From: Lewinellaceae bacterium | GTDB taxonomy: Bacteria; Bacteroidota; Bacteroidia; Chitinophagales; Saprospiraceae | Length of the DNA: 64,000 nucleotides | Assembly (NCBI GenBank): GCA_016712415.1 | Contig: JADJRC010000002.1 | Location: 372,001-436,000, forward strand | Reading direction: 5' to 3' | In this document: positions 1 through 7,980 of the stretch, piece after piece | Numbering within the stretch: the first letter of the stretch is position 1 | How the letters are laid out: the number at the start of each line of letters is the position of its first letter | The notes under the pieces: model-generated | What the model was told of the DNA's origin: nothing | The model's input: only the letters and a program-made list of their open reading frames with translations | Database searches by the model: none | Program-made: the position numbers and the translations under genes

Positions 1-30
1 CAGATAAAAAGGTCTTGCGTACATTCGCAC

Positions 31-2394
31 ATGTTTCGTTTTTCTGTCGCTAAAATAACAATTGCTGCCGGGCTGTTGCTCGCGGTCATTCTTCTTTTCG
101 CGCGTTTTTCCAAAAAACATGGCGCGGAAGAAAAACTGCCCGAAACCGTCAGTTTCAACTTTCACATCCGCCCCATCCTGTCCGACCGCTGCTTCAAATG
201 CCACGGCCCCGACGAAAAGCAACGGCAGGCCGGTCTGCGCTTCGATACGGAGGAAGGCGCTTTTGCCGCCCTGGGCGAAGCAAAGGACCACTATGCCATC
301 GTTCCGGGCAAACCCGGTCAAAGCACCCTCGTCCATCGCATTTATTCCACCAATCCCGACAGTGTGATGCCTTCGCCGGACTCGCACCTGGAGTTGTCGG
401 ATTTCGAGAAAAAACTGCTGGAACGCTGGATTCAGCAAGGCGCACCCTGGGAAAAACACTGGGCCCTGGTCGCACCGCAACGGCCTGCCCTGCCAACGGT
501 GTCCAACAAAAAATGGGCGCTCAACGATATAGATCTTTTTATCCTGGAGAAACAACAGGAGCATGGCCTGGAGCCTTCCGAAACAGCCGAAAAGGAACGC
601 CTGCTGCGCCGGGTGAGTTTCGACCTCACCGGACTGCCCCCAGATGCGGAATTGCTGGAGTCGTTCCTTGCCGACGACACGCCCGGCGCTTATGACAAAG
701 TGGTCGATGCCCTGCTTGCCGATCCGGCCTTTGGCGAACGCTGGGCGGTGTACTGGCTCGACCTGGCGCGGTATTCCGACACGCACGGATACCAGGACGA
801 CCTGCAGCGGGTGATGTGGCCCTGGCGCGACTGGGTCATCAAGGCCTTTAATGAAAACATGCCCTACGACCGCTTCGTGACCTGGCAACTCGCCGGCGAC
901 CTGCTGCCCGAGGCCACCAAAGAAACCCTGCTCGCCTCCGCTTTCAACCGCAACCACAAGATTTCGCAGGAAGGCGGCATCATCGACGAAGAATACCGCG
1001 TGGAATACGTGGCCGACCGCACCAACACCTTCGGAAAGGCATTTCTGGGCCTCACCCTGGAATGCGCGCGCTGCCACGACCATAAATACGACCCCGTTTC
1101 ACAACGCGACTACTATGCCACCTTTGCCTTTTTCAACAAGGTGCCCGAGCGCGGTTTTGTGCCCAACCTGCAGGTGCCCAAACCGTATATGCCCATTACG
1201 CAGCCCGACCTACAGGGCGTGCTGAAATTCCTGAACGCCAGGGAAGCGATCAAAACGGAAAAAGACACCTTGCTGCAGATGGTCATGCAGGATTCGGTGG
1301 AAAAGGGCGGCCGCAAGGCGTATGTTCTCAACCGTGGGCAATACGACCAGCGCACGGTGGAGGTAGCGCCCAACCTGCCTTCTGATATCCTCCCCTTCGA
1401 TACCACGCAGCCGCGCAACCGCTTGGGCATGGCGCGCTGGCTGTTCGACCCGCAGCATCCGCTTACGGCCCGCGTAATGGTCAATCGCCTCTGGCAGGAG
1501 ATATTCGGCCGCGGCATGGTGGCTACCAGCGACAACTTTGGCCTGCAGGGAAGTCTGCCCACGCACCCGGAACTGCTCGACTGGCTGGCCTGCGAATTCC
1601 GCGACAAGGGCTGGGACGTCAAACACTTGCTGCGCTTGATGGTTACGTCGGCGACGTACCGGCAATCGTCTGTCGCTGCCGGCGACCTGCTGGAGCGCGA
1701 CCCCGAAAACCTGTGGCTCGCCCGGGGACCGCGAAACCGGCTGAACTACGAGTTTATCCGCGACAATGCGCTGGCTGCCAGCGGCCTGCTCGTCCGCGAG
1801 ATCGGCGGGCCATCGGTAAAACCCTACCAGCCTGCGGGCATCTGGGAAGAAATCGGCACCGAAAAAACGGCGAATAATTTCCGCGGCGAGTTTTCCTACG
1901 TGCCCGATACGGCCGCAGACAAACTTTATCGCCGCAGCCTGTACACATATAATAAGCGCACCATCCCGCCGCCCTCTTCACTGGCTTTCGACGTGGCCCC
2001 GCGCGATGTGTGCGAGGTGCGTCGCGCGCGTACGAGCACGCCCCTGCAGGCCTTGGTCATGCTTAACGACGTGCAGATTCTGGAAGCGGCCCGCGTGCTC
2101 GCTGCCCGTGTCATGGAAGACGGCCGTCAGACAGGCGCATCGCAGGACGACCAGATCGCGGAAGCATTCCGGCGGATCACGACGCGGAAACCCGACAGGG
2201 CGGAACTTCAAAAACTGACTGCGTTGTTCCGCGACATGCGGGACCGTTACCGGCAATCGCCGGAATCCGCACAGAAGTTGTTGCACACCGGGCGTTTCCC
2301 GCAGCAAAATCAACTCGACCCTGCCGATCAGGCGGCGATGATGCTGGTACTCAGCGCGATTTTTAATTTGGATGAGGCGATGAGCAAGACATAG
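31..2394 (+). CDS. PSCyt1/DUF1549/DUF1553 cytochrome-c-containing protein
   Basis: A 787-aa protein with an N-terminal membrane anchor or signal (residues 9-25). A planctomycete-type cytochrome c domain follows, with haem motif CFKCH at 54-58 and the usual 'CHGPD' context. Next come a DUF1549 region (about 160-365) containing a second conserved CARCH (345-349), and a C-terminal DUF1553 region (about 465-780). These proteins are typically exported and occur beside DUF1501 proteins; their reaction is not established. A DUF1501 gene lies at 7981 on the same strand, separated by oxidoreductase and trehalose genes. I infer an extracytoplasmic electron-transfer or sugar-related role. The stop codon is followed by two GC-rich hairpin repeats. 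Family assignment is firm; function is not. Confidence 0.9.
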   Translation: MFRFSVAKITIAAGLLLAVILLFARFSKKHGAEEKLPETVSFNFHIRPILSDRCFKCHGPDEKQRQAGLRFDTEEGAFAALGEAKDHYAIVPGKPGQSTLVHRIYSTNPDSVMPSPDSHLELSDFEKKLLERWIQQGAPWEKHWALVAPQRPALPTVSNKKWALNDIDLFILEKQQEHGLEPSETAEKERLLRRVSFDLTGLPPDAELLESFLADDTPGAYDKVVDALLADPAFGERWAVYWLDLARYSDTHGYQDDLQRVMWPWRDWVIKAFNENMPYDRFVTWQLAGDLLPEATKETLLASAFNRNHKISQEGGIIDEEYRVEYVADRTNTFGKAFLGLTLECARCHDHKYDPVSQRDYYATFAFFNKVPERGFVPNLQVPKPYMPITQPDLQGVLKFLNAREAIKTEKDTLLQMVMQDSVEKGGRKAYVLNRGQYDQRTVEVAPNLPSDILPFDTTQPRNRLGMARWLFDPQHPLTARVMVNRLWQEIFGRGMVATSDNFGLQGSLPTHPELLDWLACEFRDKGWDVKHLLRLMVTSATYRQSSVAAGDLLERDPENLWLARGPRNRLNYEFIRDNALAASGLLVREIGGPSVKPYQPAGIWEEIGTEKTANNFRGEFSYVPDTAADKLYRRSLYTYNKRTIPPPSSLAFDVAPRDVCEVRRARTSTPLQALVMLNDVQILEAARVLAARVMEDGRQTGASQDDQIAEAFRRITTRKPDRAELQKLTALFRDMRDRYRQSPESAQKLLHTGRFPQQNQLDPADQAAMMLVLSAIFNLDEAMSKT

Positions 2395-2395
2395 C

Positions 2396-2458
2396 CGTGC
2401 AGCGGGCCTCCAGGTCCGCCCGAAGCTGTACAGCGGACTGCCAAGTCCGCCCGAACAT
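2396..2458. repeat. Tandem pair of short GC-rich palindromes after a stop codon
   Basis: Two imperfect copies of a roughly 27-nt unit, each able to fold as GCGGNC...GNCCGC and each ending in CCGCCCGAA. They start immediately after the stop codon of the DUF1553 gene. There is no T-run, so a classical terminator is unlikely. Similar post-stop hairpins occur at 25356 and 25756. Confidence 0.6.
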
Positions 2459-2572
2459 GGTAAATCCGGCACATGTAGTGAAAATGTACTGGAATAAACC
2501 AATCTTTATCGCTGCTACTGAGTAGTTTAGCCCGGAAAACATACCCTGCCTGACAACCTTGCCTTTTGCTAT

Positions 2573-4321
2573 ATGCCTGATTTTCAAATCAAAACGCCCC
2601 CCGATACCTACGACGTCATCATTGTCGGCTCCGGGGCAGGCGGCGGCATGGCGGCCTACGTGCTCGCCAAAGCCGGCGCCAAAGTCTGCCTGCTCGAAGC
2701 CGGGCAGCACTACGATCCCGCCGATCCAAAATACATCACCCAAATGAAATGGCCCTGGCAGTCGCCACGCCGTGGCGCCAGTACCCGCTACCGCCCTTTC
2801 GGCGATTTCGACGCGGCATACGGCGGTTGGGATATTGAAGGGGAGCCGTACACGACAGTGCCGGGTACCACCTTCCGCTGGTTCCGCTCGCGGATGCTGG
2901 GCGGGCGCACCAACCACTGGGGGCGTATCTCCCTGCGTTTCGGGCCCGACGATTTTCGCCGGCACAGCATCGACGGGCTCGGGGTGGACTGGCCCATCGG
3001 CTACGAAGACGTGGCGCCGTTTTACGACAAAGTGGACAAACTCATCGGCGTGTTCGGCTCGAAAGAAAACCTGCCCAACGACCCGGACTCCATTTTCCTG
3101 GCGCCGCCCAAGCCGCGTCTGCACGAACTGTTGCTGAAAAAAACCAATAAACGCCTCGGCATTACCACCATACCTTCCCGGCTCAGCATTCTCACGGAGC
3201 CCATCAACGACGAGCGCGGCGTGTGCTTTTATTGCAGCCAGTGCAACCGGGCCTGTATTGCCTACGCCGATTTTTCCTCCTCTTCCTGCCTCTGCAAGCC
3301 GGCGTCGAAAACCGGCAACCTCGATACGTTGTACTTCGCCATGGCGCGCGAGGTGCTGACGGATGCCAAAACGGGACTCTGCACCGGCGTATCCTATGTG
3401 GATACCCAAACACTGGAGGAAAAAACAGTGCGCGGCAAGATCGTTGTGCTGGCGGCGAGCGCCTGTGAATCGGCGCGCCTGCTGCTGAACTCCAAATCCC
3501 CGAGATTCCCGGAAGGGTTGGCCAACTCTTCCGGCGTGATCGGCAAATACCTGCACGACAGTACGGGCGCTTCGCGTTCGGCGATCGTGCCCATGTTGTT
3601 CGACCGCAAACGATACAACGAAGACGGCGTGGGAGGCCTGCACGTGTACAGTCCCTGGTGGCTCGACAACAAAAAACTCGATTTCCCGCGCGGCTACCAT
3701 ATTGAATACTGGGGCGGTATGGGTATGCCGGCCTACGGCTTCGGGTGGGGTATTGAAAAACAAAACGGCATGTTCCCCGACCGCAACGGCAACAAACGGG
3801 AGGCCGGCGGATACGGAGCCGCTCTGAAAGACGACTACCGCCGCTTTTACGGCGCCTATATCGGTATGGCAGGGCGTGGGGAGGCCGTGCCGCGGGAAGA
3901 CAACTACTGCGAGATCGACCCGGAAAAAGTAGACAAGTTTGGCATCCCGGTACTGCGGTTCCATTACAAGTGGTCCGACTACGAGCGTTTACAGGCCAAA
4001 CACATGCACCAGACCTTTGAGCGGATCATTTCAGAACTCGGGGCTATTCCACTGAGCGATACGCCGGGGCCAGACCAGGACTATGGACTGAATGCGCCCG
4101 GCGAGATCATCCACGAAGTAGGCACTGTGCGTATGGGCAAGGACCCGAAAAGTTCGGCGCTCAACGGATGGCAGCAGGCCCACGACGTAAAAAATCTTTT
4201 TGTCGTGGACGGCGCGCCGTTCCCTTCCCAGGGCGACAAGAATTGCACCTGGACCATTCTGGCGCTGTCGATGCGGGCCTCTGAATACATCGTGCAGGAG
4301 CGCAAGGCGGGGAATTTGTAA
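2573..4321 (+). CDS. GMC-family FAD oxidoreductase with Cys cluster
   Basis: A 582-aa flavoprotein. The FAD Rossmann motif GSGAGGG is at 19-25, and the GMC C-terminal domain carries the usual catalytic His/Asn pair region (His514 and Asn557 by position). Between the two halves is CFYCSQCNRAC (Cys218, 221, 224, 228), which has CX2CX2CX3C spacing and suggests an Fe-S cluster, as known for catalytic subunits of multi-subunit FAD sugar dehydrogenases. There is no signal peptide. The likely partner is the Tat-signal-bearing small subunit at 7280, a hitch-hiker export arrangement known for FAD glucose and glucoside-3 dehydrogenases. The substrate is unknown; neighbouring trehalase and transporter genes suggest a disaccharide or derivative. 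The start is the first ATG before the FAD motif. Confidence 0.9.
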   Translation: MPDFQIKTPPDTYDVIIVGSGAGGGMAAYVLAKAGAKVCLLEAGQHYDPADPKYITQMKWPWQSPRRGASTRYRPFGDFDAAYGGWDIEGEPYTTVPGTTFRWFRSRMLGGRTNHWGRISLRFGPDDFRRHSIDGLGVDWPIGYEDVAPFYDKVDKLIGVFGSKENLPNDPDSIFLAPPKPRLHELLLKKTNKRLGITTIPSRLSILTEPINDERGVCFYCSQCNRACIAYADFSSSSCLCKPASKTGNLDTLYFAMAREVLTDAKTGLCTGVSYVDTQTLEEKTVRGKIVVLAASACESARLLLNSKSPRFPEGLANSSGVIGKYLHDSTGASRSAIVPMLFDRKRYNEDGVGGLHVYSPWWLDNKKLDFPRGYHIEYWGGMGMPAYGFGWGIEKQNGMFPDRNGNKREAGGYGAALKDDYRRFYGAYIGMAGRGEAVPREDNYCEIDPEKVDKFGIPVLRFHYKWSDYERLQAKHMHQTFERIISELGAIPLSDTPGPDQDYGLNAPGEIIHEVGTVRMGKDPKSSALNGWQQAHDVKNLFVVDGAPFPSQGDKNCTWTILALSMRASEYIVQERKAGNL

Positions 4322-4365
4322 GCCCGGATCATCATTTTCCACTTAATCACTTATCACTCTCCTAC

Positions 4366-5592
4366 ATGAAAAACTGGCAAATCAAGGCATCCCTTTTCCT
4401 CAATTACTTCGTGTTCGCTATCCTGCTGAACAGCGTGGGCACGGTCATCCTACAGGTACAGAACAACTACGGCGTGACGGAAGGCGCCGCATCCGTACTG
4501 GAAGCGTTCAAAGACCTGAGTATCGCGGTTGTTTCCTTCCTGGTATCGTCGTACATCACCCGGATCGGCTATAAGAGGGCTATGCTGATTGCCTTGGGTT
4601 TTGTGACCCTGGTATGTTTCATGATGCCTGTGTCGCCGGGTTTCTGGGCAGCCAAGTTGCTGTTCGCCGCCGTAGGCTCCGGTTTTGCCCTGATCAAGAT
4701 GTCGGTGTACAGCACTATTGGGCTGGTCACCAGCGACAAAAAAGAGCACATCAGCCTGATGAGTTTTATCGAATCGTTTTTCATGGTGGGCATCCTGACG
4801 GGCTATTTCGTTTTCAGTTATTTTGTCGACGACAACAATCCGCAATCGACCGAGTGGCTGAAGGTATATTACCTGCTCGGGACGATCTCGCTGGCGGCCT
4901 TTGTATTGCTGCTGAGTGCAAAACTCGACGAGTCGTCGGTCAGGAACCAGGCAAATGATTCGATGGTGCAGGATTTCGGGAAGATGTTCCAACTGATGGT
5001 TACGCCGCTGGTGCTGGTGTTTGTCCTGTGCGCGTTTTTCTATGTGCTGATCGAACAAAGTATCATGAGTTGGCTGCCGACATTCAACAGCAAGGTGTTG
5101 CAGTTGCCTACCGCTCTTAGTATAGAAATGGCGAGTATTCTGGCCGGAGCCACCGCCCTGGGGCGTTTCCTGGCGGGTATTGTAATGAAAAAACTGAACT
5201 GGCACGTCGTGCTGACGGGCTGCCTCCTGCTGGCTGCCGTGCTGGTAGTGATCGCCATTCCCCTGGCGAAGGGCGCCGAAGGACGCGTCGTAACCGGCTG
5301 GGGCGATGCACCGCTGGGCGCCTTTGTATTCCCCTTGATCGGACTGTTCCTGGCGCCTGTTTATCCTGCTATCAATTCGCTGATTCTGAGCGCATTGCCA
5401 GTTCAAAAACACGGACTGATGTCGGGTCTGATCATTATTTTTTCCGCACTGGGCGGCACCACCGGCTCCATCATCACCGGCAATATTTTTGGTAAATTCG
5501 GCGGCCAGACGGCGTTTTACTTCTCGCTGGTACCCATCGGGATTTTGCTCACCGGGCTATATTTTTTCAAAAAACTACAAGCGAAGGCATGA
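4366..5592 (+). CDS. MFS transporter
   Basis: A 408-aa polytopic membrane protein with about 12 hydrophobic segments and a charged central loop near residues 185-205, which is the size and layout of the major facilitator superfamily. It starts with a short cytosolic MKNWQIK and ends KKLQAKA. The stop codon overlaps the next start as ATGA at 5589-5592, so it is very probably translationally coupled to trehalase. The context makes a sugar such as trehalose, or a degradation product, the most likely substrate, but no residue seen here proves it. It lies 44 nt after the GMC oxidoreductase, consistent with one operon. Confidence 0.88.
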   Translation: MKNWQIKASLFLNYFVFAILLNSVGTVILQVQNNYGVTEGAASVLEAFKDLSIAVVSFLVSSYITRIGYKRAMLIALGFVTLVCFMMPVSPGFWAAKLLFAAVGSGFALIKMSVYSTIGLVTSDKKEHISLMSFIESFFMVGILTGYFVFSYFVDDNNPQSTEWLKVYYLLGTISLAAFVLLLSAKLDESSVRNQANDSMVQDFGKMFQLMVTPLVLVFVLCAFFYVLIEQSIMSWLPTFNSKVLQLPTALSIEMASILAGATALGRFLAGIVMKKLNWHVVLTGCLLLAAVLVVIAIPLAKGAEGRVVTGWGDAPLGAFVFPLIGLFLAPVYPAINSLILSALPVQKHGLMSGLIIIFSALGGTTGSIITGNIFGKFGGQTAFYFSLVPIGILLTGLYFFKKLQAKA

Positions 5593-7124
5593 AACAGGAT
5601 GTACCTTTTTTCCGTGTTGAACAACTCGGCCCGCTGTACGAAGCCGTGCAGACCAGCGGCATCTTTCCCGACTCCAAATATTTCCCGGATTGTATGCCAA
5701 CCGCTAAACCGGCAGACATATTGAAAGCCTACGAAAGCGCCAAAACGCAACCCGGATTCGACCTTAAATCCTTCGTGGAAGCCCACTTTTCCGCGCCGGA
5801 AGAACCTGAAACAACGTATCAGTCTGCCGAAAAACCCATCCTCCAACACCTCGAAAGCCTCTGGCCGGCGCTGCTCCGTACCCCCGATTCATCATCCACC
5901 ATTCATCATTCACCACTCACCATTCATCATTCATCATTAATCCCCTTACCGCACCCCTATATCGTGCCGGGCGGCCGTTTTCGGGAAATCTACTACTGGG
6001 ACAGTTATTTCACCATGCTCGGCCTGCGGGTGTCGGGCCGGACCGACATCATTCAGCACATGGTCGACAACTTTGCCTATCTGATCGACACGGTGGGCTT
6101 TATCCCCAATGGAAACAGAACCTATTACCTGGGGCGTTCGCAACCGCCGTTTTTTGCCCTGATGGTCAACCTCCTGGCCGAAATAAAGGGCGAAGCAGTG
6201 TTGCTGGAATACCGCCACCAACTGGAAAAAGAGTATGACTTCTGGATGACGGGCGAGTACACCCTGACCGATAAACTTCCGGCAGCACGGCGCGTCGTGC
6301 GCCTGCCCGACGGCAGCATCCTGAACCGGTATTGGGACGATTACGCAACCCCGCGCCCGGAGGCCTATATCGAAGACCTGCATGTGGCGACGCAATCCGG
6401 GCGAGATGCAGAAACGGTCTACCGCCACCTCCGGGCCGCCGCCGAATCGGGCTGGGATTTCAGCAGCCGCTGGTTTGCCGACGGACAGCATATGGAAAGC
6501 ATCCGTACGACAGATTTGGCGCCCGTCGACCTGAACAGCCTGTTATATTACCTGGAAAAAACGCTGCTCCATATTTACCGGCAGTTGCCCGACCGCGTGC
6601 CCGTCGATGTATTCAAGGAAAGGTCAAGAAAACGCAGGAACGCCATCCGGCAATATTGCTGGAGCGAAAAAGACGGTTTCTTTTTCGACTATGACCATAC
6701 AACCGATCAACTGTCGACCCAATGGACGCTGGCGGCTGCATTTCCCCTCTTCTTCCAGATCGCTACCCCTGAACAGGCGCAACAGGTGGCGCAACACCTG
6801 GAGTCAAAATTCCTACATGCCGGCGGACTGGCCACTACGCTCGTGCGCTCCGGCCAGCAGTGGGATGCACCCAACGGCTGGGCGCCCCTGCAATGGATTT
6901 GTTACAAAGGGCTGCTGAACTACGGGTTCGATAAACTGGCCGGTGAAATACGCAGCCGCTGGATAAGCCTTGGTGAAAAGACATACGCTGCCACAGGCAA
7001 AATGATGGAAAAATACAACGTCATGGATACTGCTGCCGAAGCGGGTGGCGGCGAATACCCCAACCAGGACGGCTTCGGCTGGACAAACGGAGTATTCCTG
7101 GGACTGCAAGGAGAGAGACTATAA
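5589..7124 (+). CDS. treF: Trehalase (GH37)
   Basis: A 511-aa enzyme hydrolysing alpha,alpha-trehalose to two glucose. GH37 signature 1 PGGRFREIYYWDSYF is at 127-141 and signature 2 QWDAPNGWAPLQW begins at 424; both are intact. There is no signal peptide, so a cytoplasmic TreF-like enzyme fed by the overlapping MFS gene is likely. Residues about 100-118 (TIHHSPLTIHHSSLI) are encoded by a CATTCATCATT tandem repeat of the same family found in intergenic DNA at 15.4, 49.5 and 50.4 kb. The repeat sits in frame in the loop just before signature 1 and ends in the normal PLPHP lead-in. Activity is probably retained, because signature motifs on both sides are complete. The gene is followed by another repeat array. 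Confidence 0.93.
   Translation: MKQDVPFFRVEQLGPLYEAVQTSGIFPDSKYFPDCMPTAKPADILKAYESAKTQPGFDLKSFVEAHFSAPEEPETTYQSAEKPILQHLESLWPALLRTPDSSSTIHHSPLTIHHSSLIPLPHPYIVPGGRFREIYYWDSYFTMLGLRVSGRTDIIQHMVDNFAYLIDTVGFIPNGNRTYYLGRSQPPFFALMVNLLAEIKGEAVLLEYRHQLEKEYDFWMTGEYTLTDKLPAARRVVRLPDGSILNRYWDDYATPRPEAYIEDLHVATQSGRDAETVYRHLRAAAESGWDFSSRWFADGQHMESIRTTDLAPVDLNSLLYYLEKTLLHIYRQLPDRVPVDVFKERSRKRRNAIRQYCWSEKDGFFFDYDHTTDQLSTQWTLAAAFPLFFQIATPEQAQQVAQHLESKFLHAGGLATTLVRSGQQWDAPNGWAPLQWICYKGLLNYGFDKLAGEIRSRWISLGEKTYAATGKMMEKYNVMDTAAEAGGGEYPNQDGFGWTNGVFLGLQGERL
5888..5940 (+). repeat. CATTCATCATT tandem repeat inside trehalase
   Basis: About five imperfect copies of CATTCATCATT/CACTCACCATT read in frame as TIHHS-type peptides. 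The same repeat family is intergenic elsewhere in the window (15408-15440, 49548-49592, 50411-50470). Confidence 0.85.
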
Positions 7125-7143
7125 AAAGGTAATCCCATCAAAA

Positions 7144-7270
7144 AAACCAATCCTGTCAATCCTGTCAGTCCTGTCAATCCTGTCAAAAAAAACAACCCTA
7201 TCAGTCCTGTCAATCCTGTCAAAAAAACCAACCCTACCAGTCCTGTCAATCCTGTCAAAAAAACAATAAT
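7144..7270 (-). repeat. AATCCTGTC tandem repeat array
   Basis: About a dozen copies of AATCCTGTC/AGTCCTGTC grouped into three blocks, each ending in a poly-A stretch. They fill the gap between trehalase and the next gene. The monomer is the same as in the large arrays at 53.3-54.6 kb. Confidence 0.85.
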
Positions 7271-7279
7271 ACCTGTCAT

Positions 7280-7930
7280 ATGAAACGCCGCGACTTACTC
7301 AAAAACGCCGGTCTTACCACCCTCGGCCTCGCCGGACTCAGTCCCCAAATCAAAGCCGCTGAATGGCTGGACCCCGCTGTCGACCTCGCCGCGTCGGGCG
7401 CCGAAAAAGGCGGAAAGGATTTTGAACAGTTCGGCCGCACCGAATACGAAAAGCAGCGCGACGCCAAACTGTTCAAGGAGGTGTTTTTCAACAAACACGA
7501 GATGAAAACAATCGCCGTGCTGGTTGATATCATCATCCCCAAAGACGAACGTTCGGGCAGCGCCACCGACGCCGGCGTGCCGGACTTCATCGAATTCATG
7601 GCCAAAGACAAACCCGAGCTCCAGACCCCCCTGCGCGGCGGCCTGACCTGGCTCGACACACAGGCCAGCCGGCGTTTTGGCAGGCAATTTATCGAATGTA
7701 CCGCCGCACAACGTATCGAGATCGTGGAAGACATCGCCTATCCGGAGCGCAAAAAAAACGGCATGAGCCAGGGCATCGCCTTTTTCAGCCTGATGCGCAA
7801 CCTTACAGCCAGCGGATTCTGGTCGAGCAAGATCGGCATAGAAGACATTGGTTATCAGGGCAACGTAGCCAATGTATGGAACGGCGTACCCGAAGAAGTG
7901 AAACGGCAGTATGGCGTGGAGGAGGAGTAA
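7280..7930 (+). CDS. Gluconate 2-dehydrogenase subunit 3 family protein, Tat-exported
   Basis: A 216-aa small subunit. The N-terminus MKRRDLLKNAGLTTLGLAGL is a twin-arginine signal, and the body ('IIPKD...GVPDFI') matches the gluconate-2-dehydrogenase subunit 3 family. Known members are gamma subunits that chaperone and export a GMC catalytic subunit lacking its own signal. The only GMC gene in view is at 2573, on the same strand, so the two probably form one periplasmic dehydrogenase. It is separated from trehalase by a repeat array and from the DUF1501 gene by 50 nt. The ATG at 7280 is chosen because it gives a complete Tat signal. Confidence 0.88.
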   Translation: MKRRDLLKNAGLTTLGLAGLSPQIKAAEWLDPAVDLAASGAEKGGKDFEQFGRTEYEKQRDAKLFKEVFFNKHEMKTIAVLVDIIIPKDERSGSATDAGVPDFIEFMAKDKPELQTPLRGGLTWLDTQASRRFGRQFIECTAAQRIEIVEDIAYPERKKNGMSQGIAFFSLMRNLTASGFWSSKIGIEDIGYQGNVANVWNGVPEEVKRQYGVEEE

Positions 7931-7980
7931 AGAAAGCGTTCGTTTATCCGTTTTTCTTTTTTGCATCATAATGGACCGAC

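Noticed and set aside
2363..3964. 533-codon frame opposite the GMC gene
   Set aside because: Antisense to a well-supported oxidoreductase; composition is typical of a shadow frame.
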